A stretch of 64,000 nucleotides of DNA from Eriocheir sinensis (GCF_024679095.1 NC_066528.1:19757631-19821630), one strand, 5' to 3'; counted from the stretch's first letter, positions 41,768 through 55,523 are shown. Notes: generated by a model not told the origin, from the sequence alone. A program made the numbers and translations.

Positions 41768-41768
41768 G
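41713..41768 (+). repeat. (CATA)n(GACA)n compound microsatellite
   Basis: About seven CATA units followed by about seven GACA units. Confidence 0.9.
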
Positions 41769-41959
41769 CAAAAGAGATCAGAACTCTATATACAGACCCT
41801 CTTTGTAACCTACTCTCGTTCACAACAATTGGTAGAGCTAAAAAACTAAGTGCCTTATATCCATTTAGCTATTGTATAAAAAAAATAATAGATGTGTTTG
41901 TGTATATATGTGTGTGTGTGCTCTTAGTAATGCAAGCTGTCTACTTTTTCCCCTTCCTC

Positions 41960-42051
41960 TTTATCTATCTACCTATCTGTCTGTCTATCTATCTATCTAT
42001 CTGACTGACCAACTAACTAACCGACTGACTGACTGACTGACTGACTGACTG

Positions 42052-42082
<31 letters not shown>

Positions 42083-42312
42083 GAATTACTTATTAACTAA
42101 CCGACTGACTGACTGACTGACTGACTGACTGACTGACTGACTTATTAACTAACCAACTGACTCATTGACTGACTGACTGACTGACTGACTTATTAACTAA
42201 CCAGCTGACTGACTTGCTGACCGACTGACTGACTGACTGACTTACAATTAACCACCTGACTGACTGACTTATTGACTGACTTACTAAGTGACTGACTGAC
42301 TGACTGACTTAC
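41960..42312 (+). repeat. (GACT)n/(AACT)n tetranucleotide array
   Basis: About 350 bp of GACT and AACT units with TTATTAACTAACC spacers forming a higher-order repeat. Confidence 0.92.
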
Positions 42313-42393
42313 CTACATATAATCTGTACTGTTTGTCTCTCTATCTCTGTCTCTATCTGTTTTTGTCTGTCTGTCTATCTGTCTGTCAATGCC

Positions 42394-42397
<4 letters not shown>

Positions 42398-42437
<40 letters not shown>
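42398..42437 (+). repeat. (CA)n microsatellite
   Basis: Pure run of about 20 units. Confidence 0.92.
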
Positions 42438-42441
<4 letters not shown>

Positions 42442-42641
42442 CAGCGTCATTCCAGCATCGACACAAAATGAAGTGGTTGGGACACAGGTGGTTGCCCATT
42501 TTAATCCTGAGAGTGTGAAGGTCGGCGGGAAATTGCAGTAGGGAAAAAAAAAAGGTGTTTCACAATGGCCGTGGAAATTAATGGTAATGTAGTTTGTCTG
42601 TTTATTTGTTTGTTTGGGTGATAATTTGAAGAGTACTGATG

Positions 42642-42644
<3 letters not shown>

Positions 42645-42700
<56 letters not shown>
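42645..42700 (+). repeat. (GA)n microsatellite
   Basis: Pure run of about 28 units; complementary to the (CT)n at 43155. Confidence 0.93.
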
Positions 42701-42702
<2 letters not shown>

Positions 42703-42919
42703 CTAACACTACAAAAGTTTATTAGTCTTCAGAAAAGAAAAGGAAGCAAAAATGATGTAGAAAAATAGTGATTGAAAGAGGTGAAAAAAGGAAGAGAGAG
42801 AGAGAGAGAGAGAGAATAATATAAGTGATTTAAGAGCGAGGAGAGAATACGAATAACAGATGAAGGAAGGAAGGAAAGAAAGAAGGAAGGAAGGAAGGAA
42901 GGAAGGAAGGATAGAGACA

Positions 42920-43806
<887 letters not shown>

Positions 43807-43967
43807 GTTTTTTCATCTTTTTCCCGCCATTTTTGCGTTCGTTACCGCCTGAAAAATATTATTACGCTTTCATACTTGCCAGAATTCAATTACTTCGTTT
43901 TCCTGTAATGTCTGAAAAATTAACATAACGTAAACCATTTTCTTCTTTATTTCATTTATATATATTT

Positions 43968-43969
<2 letters not shown>

Positions 43970-44059
<90 letters not shown>
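43970..44059 (+). repeat. (GA)n microsatellite, about 45 units
   Basis: Pure run, about 165 bp from the (CT)n at 43759-43804, complementary to it. Confidence 0.95.
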
Positions 44060-44062
<3 letters not shown>

Positions 44063-44398
44063 TGTCCCCTTTAAACATTTATTATAATCATTTCTTTCTT
44101 TACTCTCAACGAATTAGAACATTTTCTTTCACCCTTTCATTTTCAGTACATTTTCATCTTCATTCATCTATATATTTCAATACACTTTCATTTTCAGTTA
44201 ATTTTCATCATCATTCATTTACATTTTTTAGTACATATATATATTTCAGTTCATTTTCATTTTCAATACGTTTTCATTTTCACTCATATATTTCAGAGAG
44301 GCAATTCATCCGTTTAAAGATTTATATGACCCCTTCTTTACACTCAACGTATCAGCACATTTCCATATTGTATTTCTGATTTCTATTCCTCTTTCCAG

Positions 44399-44468
44399 GT
44401 GTATCAGATGTTTCTTTCCACCTATAGTTAAGGATGCTGAGGATAGATGGATGAAGAGCACTCTACAG
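44399..44468 (+). CDS. Weak exon-like segment, 70 bp (unassigned)
   Basis: A good pyrimidine-rich acceptor (CTATTCCTCTTTCCAG before 44399) precedes a frame reading CIRCFFPPIVKDAEDRWMKS, ending at CAG with a weak donor GTTGGT. The peptide is not low-complexity, unlike other frames nearby, but I do not recognise it, and the frame simply continues past the donor. Weak candidate. Confidence 0.15.
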
Positions 44469-45611
44469 GTTGGTTTTAGTGATTGTTATTTTGCGTCCAC
44501 ATTCATTTCTTGTATTCATTTGTATTTGTATAACATTATTTCCCTTTACTGTTCTTTATCTCAACTTTCCTTGTGTGACTTTTCTCGCTTCTCTCTCTGG
44601 TATTTCATTTTTTTTATCTTAGTTGTTTTTCATCATTACATTTTCTTCATATTCATCCTCATCATTTACTTCTAACTTCGCTTTTTCTCCTCCTATTTTC
44701 CGATCTCATTATTTTTTTTCACTTTTTATCTTGCATCCTCCTCACCTTCATCTTTATCATGTTCTTCTCTTCTGTTTCTCTGCTATCGACCTCATCCTTG
44801 TTCTCCTCTTCCTTCTCTCTCATCCTCAAATCTTTCACACAATCACCCACGCAAGAGAGAACGAGATGTTTATGTCTATTTCACAAGGTAATATACGTTT
44901 CCAAGGTTAATAGACATATATAGACACATCCACACATCCACCTACACCCACCTATTACACCCACTACACCGTCACACCCCTACACTCCGTCCTGTTCGGT
45001 GTAGCTGCCCATAGCAAATCCAATTTCCCAATAACCGTGATGATTATTTCATTACCAAACGGCGCGCAGTCGGGTAATGAAAACAAGGAGTGGCAGGCTG
45101 GCAGGTGGGCGTCACATCACACTGTTGCCATACTAGCGAGCGCACCTCTGTTTGGGCCGCGCCGGGGAGGGAAGCGAAGGGACGGAAGGGCTGGAGGAAG
45201 GAAAATGTTGCAGTATGCGTTGTGATAATTGGTTTTGGATGGGTATAGAGTATTCCCTCGCTTATATATCTTACTGTCGGTGATATTTAAGGCTTTAGGT
45301 AATATATTTAACCATGAACTAATGATGACGAACATACTGACTCTACTGAAATCGAAAATGCTGAAGGGAAGGGATGAGAGGGAGAAGGGGAGGAGGGAAA
45401 CGGAAGTGCGTAGTTGGAGGGAGGGGGAGAGATGGGAAGATGAGGGAACGAGGAGGGCAGAGGAGGCAGAGATATGAGATGGAGTGAGGGCGAGAGGAAA
45501 GGAGGGAAATGAAGGTGGAAAACGAAGGGGAAATGGAGATAGAGGAGATGAGGAGGAGGAAGGGAGAGGGAAATAAGAGATGGGGAAACGAAGGAAGAGA
45601 TGAAAATAATG

Positions 45612-45616
<5 letters not shown>

Positions 45617-45652
<36 letters not shown>
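45617..45652 (+). repeat. (GA)n microsatellite
   Basis: Pure run at the end of a purine-rich tract (about 45360-45650). Confidence 0.9.
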
Positions 45653-45655
<3 letters not shown>

Positions 45656-45840
45656 GCAGTAGTCGGAGTGGCTGTACTGAACGTGTAATTACTGACGAAG
45701 CCGTTAGAGTTAATAATGTAATAAAGACTAACGATTATGATATGTAACTATTAAGGATTCTATGTTATATCTTTGCTCTCCATATATCTGTCTATTATGA
45801 TGATTTTAAAAGACCTTTGACTAGAGTAGTGAATGGACGC

Positions 45841-45861
45841 GTGTGTGTGTGTGTGTGTGTG

Positions 45862-45905
<44 letters not shown>
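45841..45905 (+). repeat. (GT)n and (CT)n runs
   Basis: GT at 45841-45862, then CT at 45867-45905. Confidence 0.9.
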
Positions 45906-45910
<5 letters not shown>

Positions 45911-46409
45911 GGCTCGTTGATCTAGATAAACGCACCACAGTTTCAAATCCTAATTAACTGACCAGCCTTTTGATCGAATCCTTTTTACCGCTTTCATAGG
46001 GATCATTATTAACCGGAGCCGCTCTCTTTGTCTATTTACCTGCCTGTCTGTCTGTCCGTCTGTCTGTCTGTGTTTGTTTATCTTTTTGTCTGTTTCCATC
46101 TCTCTGTATCTGTCTGTCTGTTTGTTTCTGTCTCTATGTTTGTTTATCAACCTGTCTCAGTCTCTCTCTGTCTTTCTATTGTCTGTCTTCGTATGTGTGT
46201 TTGTGTGTGTTCATGTGTATGTGCGTGTGTGTGTGTGTGTTTCCCTTCTCATCTATCTTTATCTATCCTCGTATCTTGTTCTGTCTTCTCTCTTTCCCTT
46301 CTCGTATCTACTTCGTCCTTATTCTCCTCTTTCTTCCTTTCCTTTCTTTCTCCTCATATATACCTCATCCTTATTTCATCCTTTCCCTCCTTCCCTTCAT
46401 CCCTCATGG

Positions 46410-46860
46410 CGCAGAAGCCTTGTCAAGCGTCAGGTAAGCCAACATTTAGGTATTGTTTCGTGATTTTGGTTACACGAGAACTATTTTCCAAGTCCACAAA
46501 GGAGTTTAGTCGGGTTCCCAGGAGTGTTTTTCGCGTTCATGGTGCAGAAGTCTTGTCCAACGTATAGTCAGTCAACATTTAAGTATTGTTTCGTGATTTT
46601 GGTTATACGAGAACTATTTCCCAAGTCCACAAAGGAGGTTAGTCGGGTTCCCAGGAGTGTTTTTAACGTTCATGGTGCAGAAGTCTTGTCAAACGTGTAG
46701 GAAGTCACCATTTAAGTATTTTTTCGTGATTTTGGTTACAAGAGAACTATTTCCCAGGTCCACAAAGGAGTTTAGTCGGGTTCCCAGGAGTGTTTTTAAC
46801 GTTCATGGTGTATAAGTCTTGTCGAACGTATAGTCAGTGAACATTTAAGTATTATATCGT
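46410..46860 (+). repeat. ~148-bp tandem repeat, 3 copies, related to the foldback family
   Basis: TTTAGTCGGGTTCCCAGGAG and GTTCATGGTGCAGAAGTC recur three times. The same word order (CCAA, AAGGAG, AGTCGGGTT, GTTCA(T/C)GGT) occurs in the right arm of the 39950-41045 array. Confidence 0.8.
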
Positions 46861-47360
46861 GATTTTGCTTCCACTTTCAACATGTAAACACAAATAAACG
46901 TAGCTCGGGGTGTGTTTACGTTAAGCGAGTCACGTTCCAGCATGACCCCGTTCCAGTTTCGGTAAAGGAATGTAGATTACGTTCGCTAATTCTTGCATGG
47001 AGTTTGGTTAGCCGGCCATTCACCTGTGGAAGCCAATGTTGTTATTTGGGATAGACTGTAGCTTCCCTTATTTTAACGTTTGAACTGAATGTGCGAAGCT
47101 GTGTACGAAGCTCTTGTTTAATCTTCTGCAGGTTTTCCAATTTTACGTTTCGGTTGAATGTGCGAATCTATAGTTTTTAGCTGCACATAGTTTTCTTAGT
47201 GAAGTTTCCTATATTCTTTTTCCTAGTGCTGCGTGTGTGAAGGTATCGTTTAATTTATTGTAGCTTCCCTTGATTGTAACGTTTAGACTGCGTTGTATGA
47301 AGATATATTGATTAATCTACTGTAACGCTTTCTAATTTTACGTTTCGACTGACTGCAAAT

Positions 47361-47554
47361 GAGTGGAAAAATTTGGGCGGCTTTTCCGATACCCTACGCC
47401 CCTGTCCACCCAGCAGTGAATGGGTACCAGGTATTAATCGAGGGTTGTGTCCCGTCTCCTGGAATCGGTTCCCTTCTATAATTCCTCCCCCTTCTGTGTC
47501 TCTCCGGCATATGACCACCGATGTTGCGCCGACTAAACGAAACTTTCCAATTTT
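47361..47554 (+). mobile_element. SINE-like insertion, 194 bp, with a 12-bp target duplication
   Basis: CTGACTGCAAAT occurs at 47349-47360 and again at 47555-47566, directly flanking the element. The body contains CCCTGTCCACCCAGCAGTGA, ATGGGTACCAGGTATTAATC and GTTGCGCCGACTAAACGAAA, which resemble a short retroposon I associate with decapod sequences (from memory). It interrupts a tandem-repeat region, so it inserted after that region formed. Confidence 0.75.
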
Positions 47555-47599
47555 CTGACTGCAAATTTTATTATCGGCTGTTGTAACTTTCATATTTTA

Positions 47600-48075
47600 A
47601 CATTTTGGATTGAATTTGCGAAGATCATTTTCTATAACCCATTGTATCTTTGCTATTTCAGCATTTATATAGTGTGCGAAAGTATATAAGACACCATTGT
47701 ATTTCTATTGTATCAGTATTCCAACGTTTTAACTACTAATGCGAATATATGTTTTAGTTTCCGTTGAATTTGCTAAGATAATTTTCTATAACCCATTGTA
47801 TCTTTGCTATTTCAGCATTTATATTGAGTGTGCAAAAGTATATAAGACACCATTGTATTTGTATTGTATCAGTATTCCAACGTTTTAACTACGAATGCGA
47901 ATATATGTTTTAGTTTCCGTTGAATTTGCCAAGATAATTTTCTCATACCCATTGTATTTTTGCTATTTCAGCATTTATATTGAGTGTGCGAAAGTATATA
48001 AGACACCATTGTATTTGTATTGTATCAGTATTCCAACGTTTTAACTACGAATGCGAATATGTATTTTAGTTTCCG
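47600..48075 (+). repeat. 156-bp tandem repeat, 3 copies
   Basis: CCAACGTTTTAACTAC recurs at 47721, 47877 and 48033, an exact 156-bp period, with ATAAGACACCATTGTATTT and CATTGTAT(C/T)TTTGCTATTT in each unit. Confidence 0.9.
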
Positions 48076-48427
48076 TAACTCTGCACGTAAAGAGTCTGGT
48101 CAGTCCGCTCATCAGTACCGGGCTTGATCGGGTTGGTTTGGGGGCGTCCGTCTACACTGGCAAAGAAATGTTGTTCACTAGAGTAGGTAAATCGCCCCCG
48201 CTGTTGACTTTGCCGGATTTTTGCGCCAAAGTCCCGTAAAACTCCACCGCAATTTAGGGCCCAGAGAGTATCCAGTGATTTAACCCGCAATGGAGTGTTT
48301 TTTTCTGGTGTTTTTTTCCGCTGTGTGTGTGGGGGAGGAGGGGAGGGGTTTAGTGTTTGTGTGTGAGTTTGTCTGTTATGTTATTTATCTCTCTGCCTTT
48401 TAGAATTAGGAGCCTTTGTCTGTGCTT

Positions 48428-48428
<1 letters not shown>

Positions 48429-48514
<86 letters not shown>
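48429..48514 (+). repeat. (GT)n microsatellite followed by (TGTC)n
   Basis: About 42 GT units, then TGTC units to about 48552. Confidence 0.94.
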
Positions 48515-48515
<1 letters not shown>

Positions 48516-48759
48516 TGTCTGTCTGTCTGTCTGTGTCTGTCTGTCTGTCTCCCCCGTCTCCGACACTTCTGAATTTTTTTTTTCCACGATACACAAAAAG
48601 TATATGTGTTTGCTCATATTGACGTTCTTCTTCGCTACGCTCCTGAAAGTCCTTTGATCTGTAAGCATATAATGTATCACGAGTATGAAGAAATATGTAC
48701 CAGTTTTTAATGTATTTGCTTCCATATTTACATCATTTTTCATAGTACTCCTTGGTAGA

Positions 48760-49760
48760 CCACAAGAATAAATACTAGGTTGACATGTCCTGAGTTTAAT
48801 GTTCCTGTTGAAGCTTGGAAGTCGAGAGTAAGGAGATTATTAATACTCTCAGTTTTGTATTATTTGCCCTCGTACTTACATCATTTTCATAAGTACTCCT
48901 TCGTATACCACAAAGAGAAATACTATCATAGGTTGACACTTACTGACTTTCCTTTTCCTGTCGTAGCTTGGAAGTCGAATGGTTATTTTTATGATCACGA
49001 TGAGGAAAATTATTAATACTCTGTTTTGTATTATTTTCTCAAGTACTCCTTCGTAGACCACAATAAGAAATACTAGGTTGACATGTCCTGACTTTAATTT
49101 TCCTCTCGAAGCTTGGAAGTCGATTGTTTTTTTTTAATATCACAAAGAAGAAAATTATCGTCACTCGGTTTTTTATTATTTGCTTCCTTACTTAACATCA
49201 TTTTTCATAAGCTGTCATTCGTAGCCCACAAGGAAGAAATACAATACTTTGACATTTATTGACGATCTTTTCTTCGCATGAGTTCCAGGTCCAGTTTTCG
49301 AAAGCCACGATGAAGGAAATTTATGATGCTAACTTTTTTTGTAGCGGTTCATATATTTGTTTCAGTACTTGCATCATTTTTCATAAGTGTTCCTTCGTAT
49401 ACCACAAGGAAGAAATGCTATGGAAGAAATACTATACGTTGATATTTGTTGACTGTCATTTCCTCTCATCGCGCTGAAGTCAATTTTCTATATCCACGTT
49501 GAAGAAAATTACTCAATACTTCATTTTTCATGTGTTCCTTCGTATACCACAAGAAAGAAATGCTTTAGAAGAAATACTTTACGTTGACATTTGTTGATTT
49601 TCTTTTCCTCTCATCGCTCTGAAGTAATTTTTCTACATCAACGTTGAAGAAAATTACTCAATACTCACTTTCTTATCGGCATCGTTTCCTGCATTCTTTT
49701 TTTCACGAAGTCGTTCCTCCCAAGACACAAGAAACATTTAATCACATTTATTGAATCCTG
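48760..49760 (+). repeat. Degenerate ~160-170-bp tandem repeat
   Basis: About six diverged units share (T/C)GTTGACAT(G/T)T, TCCT(T/C)TCGTA(T/G)ACCACAA, GAAGAAA(T/A)T and GCTTGGAAGTCGA words. Related, weaker units continue to about 50450. Confidence 0.75.
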
Positions 49761-50487
49761 GTGATTATTAATTCTCACTTATTTTATAGGCGTTCTTCAT
49801 TGCTTGACATTTTCCTCATGGTGTTGATCTTCCAAAGTCACAAAGAAACTATTTATTCGCATTTATTGAATTCCGGTGACACTCTTTGTTACGGACATTA
49901 TGGTCATCAGAAGGAAAGGTGTGTATACTTATTGATCGCCTATCGACAAGTTAGATCATTTTTTTCTTGACTTACAAATATGTATAACTATCATCATTCT
50001 TTTCTAAACTATTACTCATAACGTTTTTCTTAAGCTACAAAGAGAATATCATTTGGGATCGTTTTAATATTCTCCTTCTTTAATTTTTCATGAGCTCTTA
50101 GTATTAATTTTGCAAGATAAAGACCTACGTTGAAGTTTAGCAAAATTCCAATACAGACATAGAGACAAATTTTCATATTTCTCTAAAGCTACAAAAAAAT
50201 ATCGTCACAATCTTTTTCTTTAACATTTTCCTTCCTTTATCTTTTCATGAGCTCTTACTATTAATTTTGCAAGATAAAGAATTACGTTGAAACACGAAAA
50301 TTTTAGTACAGACAAATATCATCACATTTTTGTAAGGCCAGAGAAAGACAAACCTTTATATTTTTTCTAAAGCTATAAAGGAAAAATATCATCACAATCT
50401 TTTTTAATATTCTCCATCGTTAACTATTCATAATCCGATTCTCACTTGTCAAGATAAAAAATACATTGAAACTTGCATAAAAAATTC

Positions 50488-50612
<125 letters not shown>

Positions 50613-50959
50613 AGATGTAGGCGGAAATACATTGGGGCTGACAGTAATGATATTTCGCGTCACAATACTCATCAAACGACACATTGCATTCATAATCGCC
50701 TCCTGTCAATGGGCTTCAGAGGCGAGGCGTGGAAAAAAAATATATGTTAATAGTCTTCCTTTATTCTCCAGGGTCAGTGCGTGAGCGTGAAGTAACTTAA
50801 TATTACACTGTTTGGGTTTGGATTTTAATGTTGAGTGTTTTTATGTTCTATACCGTGAACTGTATTATGAAGCGGCGGGGTAATTTCTTTTAGTTTGCCC
50901 GTGAAAAGGTAAAGGTTTGGAGAGAGTATTTGGCGTTTTCTTATTTGTATTGTTTTCGT

Positions 50960-51165
50960 TTAGCTCTTGTTCTGTTCTTGTTTTGTTTTTGTTTTGTTCT
51001 TGTTTTGTTTTCATTCTGTTTTCGTTGTTTTCGTTCTGTTTTCGTTCTGTTTTCGTCCTGTTTTCGTTCTGTTTTCGTTCTGTTATCGTTTTGCTATCGT
51101 TCTGTTTTCGTTCTGCTTTCGTTCTGTTTTCGTTCTGCTTCTTGCTCTGTTCTTGCTCTTATTCC
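50960..51165 (+). repeat. ~11-12-bp minisatellite (TTCTGTTTTCG)
   Basis: About 17 short imperfect units, TTCTGTTTTCG with TTGTTTTGT variants at the left edge. Cys/Phe/Val/Leu frames here are shadows. Confidence 0.9.
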
Positions 51166-51637
51166 TTTTCCTGTTAAGCTCGTGATCTTCCTTCTGTTAA
51201 ACCTTCTATCTATCCTCTGCTTACTTCTATTCCTCTCCCTGTTAAACTTTCTATCTACCATCTGTTAAACCCTCTATATTACCTTTTGTTTAGTTTTTTA
51301 TCATCCTCCTGTTTAACCTTCTATCATCCTCTGTTATCGTACCAAAAGAAGAATTCATTGCCTCGCTTCCAAACCATCTCACGCCTCCACGTCTTCGGCT
51401 GCCTCTTTTCTCGCCCTAACAACTTGTCCTCTGAGCTGATGAATCAAAGCCAGAATTGTTCCCGCCTCTCATGGGACGCTGCTTTCCTTTGTCCTAAAAG
51501 CTTCGAAATAAGATATTGGGCCTCGTTTTGGTGCAAATGTTTTGTTTTTTTCTGAATTTATTTTTCGAATTTTTTTCTTTTAGCTATCTATGTATAATAT
51601 GCATTTATTAATTTGTTTTTTATTGCTCTTTCTGGTT

Positions 51638-51640
<3 letters not shown>

Positions 51641-51735
<95 letters not shown>
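51641..51735 (+). repeat. (CT)n microsatellite
   Basis: Pure run of about 47 units, followed by TCTA-rich sequence to 51970. Confidence 0.95.
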
Positions 51736-51736
<1 letters not shown>

Positions 51737-52639
51737 ATTTTTCCTCCATTTTTCTTTCAATTTCACTGTTTTTCCTCTTGTTTTTTCTTTTATGCTTCCT
51801 TTTCTTCAGTTTTTCTTACATTTTCTTTTCTCTTAAACTCACTCTTTCTCTCTCCCTACTTCTATCTGTCTATCTATCTATCTATCTTGTCTATCTTCTC
51901 TCTCAAACTCACTCTCTCTCTACATCTATCTCTGTCTATCTATCTATCTTGTCTGTCTATCTATCGTTTTCTCTCCCTCGCTTCTCCCATTCTCATCCAT
52001 TATTCCTCTCTGTCCCTTGTTACGGATTTGCCAACCTTGTTTAGTCATCCCCCTCCCGTTTTCTTCCATGTTACCTGTTACGCTGTTATGTTCTTGCTCC
52101 TGTTGATAATTGGTGAGTCCTTTTCTCGGTCTGTTTGTTTTCTGTTAATTGTTTAGTTTTTTGTGTGTAATTTTGTTTGTTTTTGTTTTGTTTTGTTTTG
52201 TCTTCCTGTTCTTTGTTTTCTATTCTTGTTTCGTCTTTTTCTGATTTATTTTAGTCTTTTTTGTTTTTCTTCTTTCGTCATTTCTCGCTTCCCATTTTCT
52301 TTCCTTTACTATGGTATGTTTTTCCCTATTCCTCGTTTTCTTTTCTTGTTTTTTATTCTTTTTTTCCTTATTTTCTTTATTTGATTCCTTCCATTCGTCG
52401 TCTCGTTTCACATTTTTTTCTTTAATTATGTTTTTCTTTTTCCTGTTTTCTTTCTATTATTTCTTTTCTTATACTTTTCTACCTCCTCTTTAGTCTGATT
52501 TATTTTCTTCGTTATCTGTTTCCTTTCTTCCTTCTGTTGCCTTTTCCCATGTTCTTTCTTATGTCTGAATCTCACTCCGTTTTTGCTCTTTTCCATTGTG
52601 TAAGTTCTTTGTTCTCTTTTCCTTATCTTTTCTCCTTTT

Positions 52640-53065
52640 CCAGTTCTTCCCTGTTAATCCTCCTTTCTCTACGTTCTCTTTGTCCACGAGTCTATTTTTA
52701 CCCTCAGTTTACTATTCGTCCTCAAATCTTTTTTTTCCGGTTTCCAGTCAACATTTTTTTCTCATCTTGTTCCCTATTCAGTCATGGTTATCTTCCTTGC
52801 TTCCCTGTTAATCCTCCTTTCTCTCCGTTCTCTTTGTCCACGAGTCTATTTTTACCCTCAGTTTGCTATTCGTCCTCAAACCTTTTTTTCCGGTTTCCAG
52901 TCAACATTTTTTTCCCATCTTGTTCCCTATTCATTCATGGTTATCTTCCTTGCTTCCCTGTTAATCCTCCTTTCTCTCCGTTCTCTTTATCCACGAGTCT
53001 GTTTTTACCCTCATTTGCTATTCGTCCTCAGTTACCTTTTTTCCAGTTTCCAGTCAACATTTTTT
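52640..53065 (+). repeat. ~154-bp tandem repeat, 3 copies
   Basis: CTGTTAATCCTCCTTTCTCT recurs at 52651, 52805 and 52958, with CCACGAGTCT and TTTCCAGTCAACATTTTTT in each unit. Copies are about 95% alike by eye. Confidence 0.9.
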
Positions 53066-53139
53066 CATCCTTTGTCGCAAAGGAGAGGGAGAGAGGAAGG
53101 CAAGGCATGAAGCGAGGGACGTCAGGGCGAGCCGTCTTA

Positions 53140-54125
53140 ATCCCTGGGGTGTTTATGAAGCAGTTTCGACCCGGAAAAATAACCTCTGGGTGAGAACTGT
53201 CCGACTCTTACTCGTTTATTTCATCTGATTTTGCGTTTCTTTTTGGTCTTCCTTTTTCCTTCGTTCCATACCCGTCTGTCCCTAAGGTGTTTATGATACT
53301 TTCCAGACACGAAAATAAGCTATGGGTGAAAACTCTCTCATTTTATCTTGTTTTCCATTTCTCTTAGTTTTCCTTTTTCCTTCGCTTCCTGTCCTTCCGT
53401 CCCTTGAGTGTTTATGGTACTTTTTAGAAACACAGAAACAGCTCTCGGGACAAAACTGTCGCTTGTACTCCCCTGTGGAACCTAATATAACAAAGAGGCA
53501 GCGAGTTGTGGAAGAAGTCAACTACGTGTCAGGGGGTGGTGTGAAATATGGCTGGTTGGGTCCGAAGAGTTAATACTGCTCATGTTTTAGACCCAATAAC
53601 AGCTCTGGGTAAATATCGTCCCTTGTAGTCGTCTGTAGTACATTTTATATGACAGTAGCGGAGGAGTCGGGGCGTGTAGTGAAACCTTCATAGCTGGATC
53701 CCTAGAGTTAAGTTGCCTCTGTTTTAGACCCAATAACAGCTCTGGGTAAATATCGTCCCTTGTAGCTGTCTGTAGTATATTTTATATGACAGTAGCGGAG
53801 GAGTCGGGGCGTGTAGTGAAACCTTCATAGCTGGATCCCTAGAGTTAAGTTGCCTCTGTTTTAGACCCAATAACAGCTCTGGGTAAATATCGTCCCTTGT
53901 AGCTGTCTGTAGTATATTTTATATGACAGTAGCGGAGGAGTCGGGGCGTGTAGTGAAACCTTCATAGCTGGATCCCTAGAGTTAAATTGCCTCTGTTTTA
54001 GACCCCAAAACAGATCTGGGAAGAACACATCCTTTGTAGTCATTGGTAGTACATTATATATAGAAGCGGACGAGTCAGGGCGTGTACTGAAACCTGGCTG
54101 TCTGGGTCCCTAGAGTTGTTAGGAT
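53140..54125 (+). repeat. 137-bp tandem repeat with a divergence gradient
   Basis: GTTTTAGACCCAATAACAGC recurs at 53584, 53721, 53858 and (changed) 53995. Two of the units are virtually identical (53721-53994). To the left (53140-53580) three older units are recognisable only by GTGTTTATG(A/G), A(A/C)(A/G)GCTCT(C/G)GG and AAAACTGTC words. Confidence 0.88.
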
Positions 54126-54483
54126 CAATGTTATTCCTACACGGTCCATTGTCGCACGCTCTCTCTACCTCTCCCCTTCCTCTCCCCCTCCTCCTCATCC
54201 TCCTCATCCTCCTCATCCTCCTCCTCTTTGTATAAGAATTAAGTTTTTGTTGTTGATTTTCTTGCTGTTTCTGGTCACACGTACATAAACAATATTTTTC
54301 CAACAATATTTTTCTTTCAAACGTTGATCATCACATTTGTTTTGTTTTTTTCTCATTTTTTTATATATTTTAACACTTATTTACTTTTTCACGCATTACA
54401 GTTTTTTTTTCCAGTTACATTTATAGGATCTCAAAACGTTATCTGTCATCTATTTTCATTATATCAAACGTCTATTTACGTAT

Positions 54484-54550
54484 TAACGGGCTTTTCTTTC
54501 CTTATATTTTGTGTGCCTTTGAACTGTCTCCTTTGCTCTAAAAAAAAAAT
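54484..54550 (+). mobile_element. Decayed SINE-like 3'-tail copy
   Basis: AACGGGCTTTTCTTT, TTTGAACTGTCTCCTTTGCT and a terminal A run match the tails at 6119 and 37455. Confidence 0.4.
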
Positions 54551-54649
54551 ATTACAACAGTTTTCATCCGCATTTATACTTTTTATCTCACCTTTTTACG
54601 AGTGACAATATTTTTAAATCACATGATTATATTCCTTTCTACTTATCTT

Positions 54650-55090
54650 AACATTTTATCATATGCTCGTATACTCATCACAGTCCTATTTCGCTCATAA
54701 ACACATTTTTACTCCGTCATAAACATTTCTGATATTTTCTGAACACATTTTAACTTCCTATCACATCCGCGTGTCCTTTTTTTAACTTATTTTATTATTG
54801 TCATATCTCGTATAGTAGTCAATTCCCCTTATTTCGCTCATAAACACATTTTTACTCCATCATAAACATTTCTGATATTCTCAGAACACATTTTAACTTC
54901 CTATCACATCCGCGTTTTTTCCTCTCGTCCTTTAACTTATTTTAACTTATTTTAACATTTTCTGTCATATACTCGTATAGTCATCACAATCCTATTTCGC
55001 TTATAAACACATTTTTACTCCATCATAAACATTTCTAATATTTTCTGAACACATTTTCCCTTCCTATCACATCCACGTTTTTTTCCCTCG
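54650..55090 (+). repeat. ~150-bp AT-rich tandem repeat, 3 copies
   Basis: ATAAACACATTTTTACTCC and CTTCCTATCACATCC(G/A)CG recur three times (first word at about 54697, 54839 and 55003). Confidence 0.88.
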
Positions 55091-55519
55091 TCCTTTAACT
55101 GTGTCTCGCGGGCCCAGGGAGGATATTTACACTTTCGGCTCGTCTCCGGGATCGGCCCACGGCACCGTAAATATCGGACAAGTAAACATAAACGGGGGGC
55201 GAACGGGCCAACACGATTGCCTACTAAACTTATAAAAAAATATCATCCTTAACGTCTTAGAGAGTTATTTTTCATCCAGGGAGGCTAGTAGTGGCTCCTC
55301 CTGGTCTCTTTACACATGCGCACTGCCTTACGCGCCTGCTTCCTTACTGCCCTGCGCGTAATCTCTCTGTCATAGACACAATAAACAAAGATTACAGCGA
55401 TCTCACAATAGATAAACGAGGATCGAAACTAATGCGACTGGAACCTCGATTTTGACAGGGTAAGAAGCTTGACCTAAAACAAAAGAGCATCAGCTGAGTG
55501 GTGCGAGAAATGGTTTATT

Positions 55520-55523
<4 letters not shown>

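Noticed and set aside
42460..42520. Possible signal-peptide start MKWLGHRWLPILIL
   Set aside because: Stops after 16 codons and no donor site lies before the stop.
46380..46440. Start codon and donor (ATGGCGCAGAAG ... GTCAGGTAAG)
   Set aside because: The sequence belongs to a 148-bp tandem repeat of the foldback family, so the exon-like look is coincidental.
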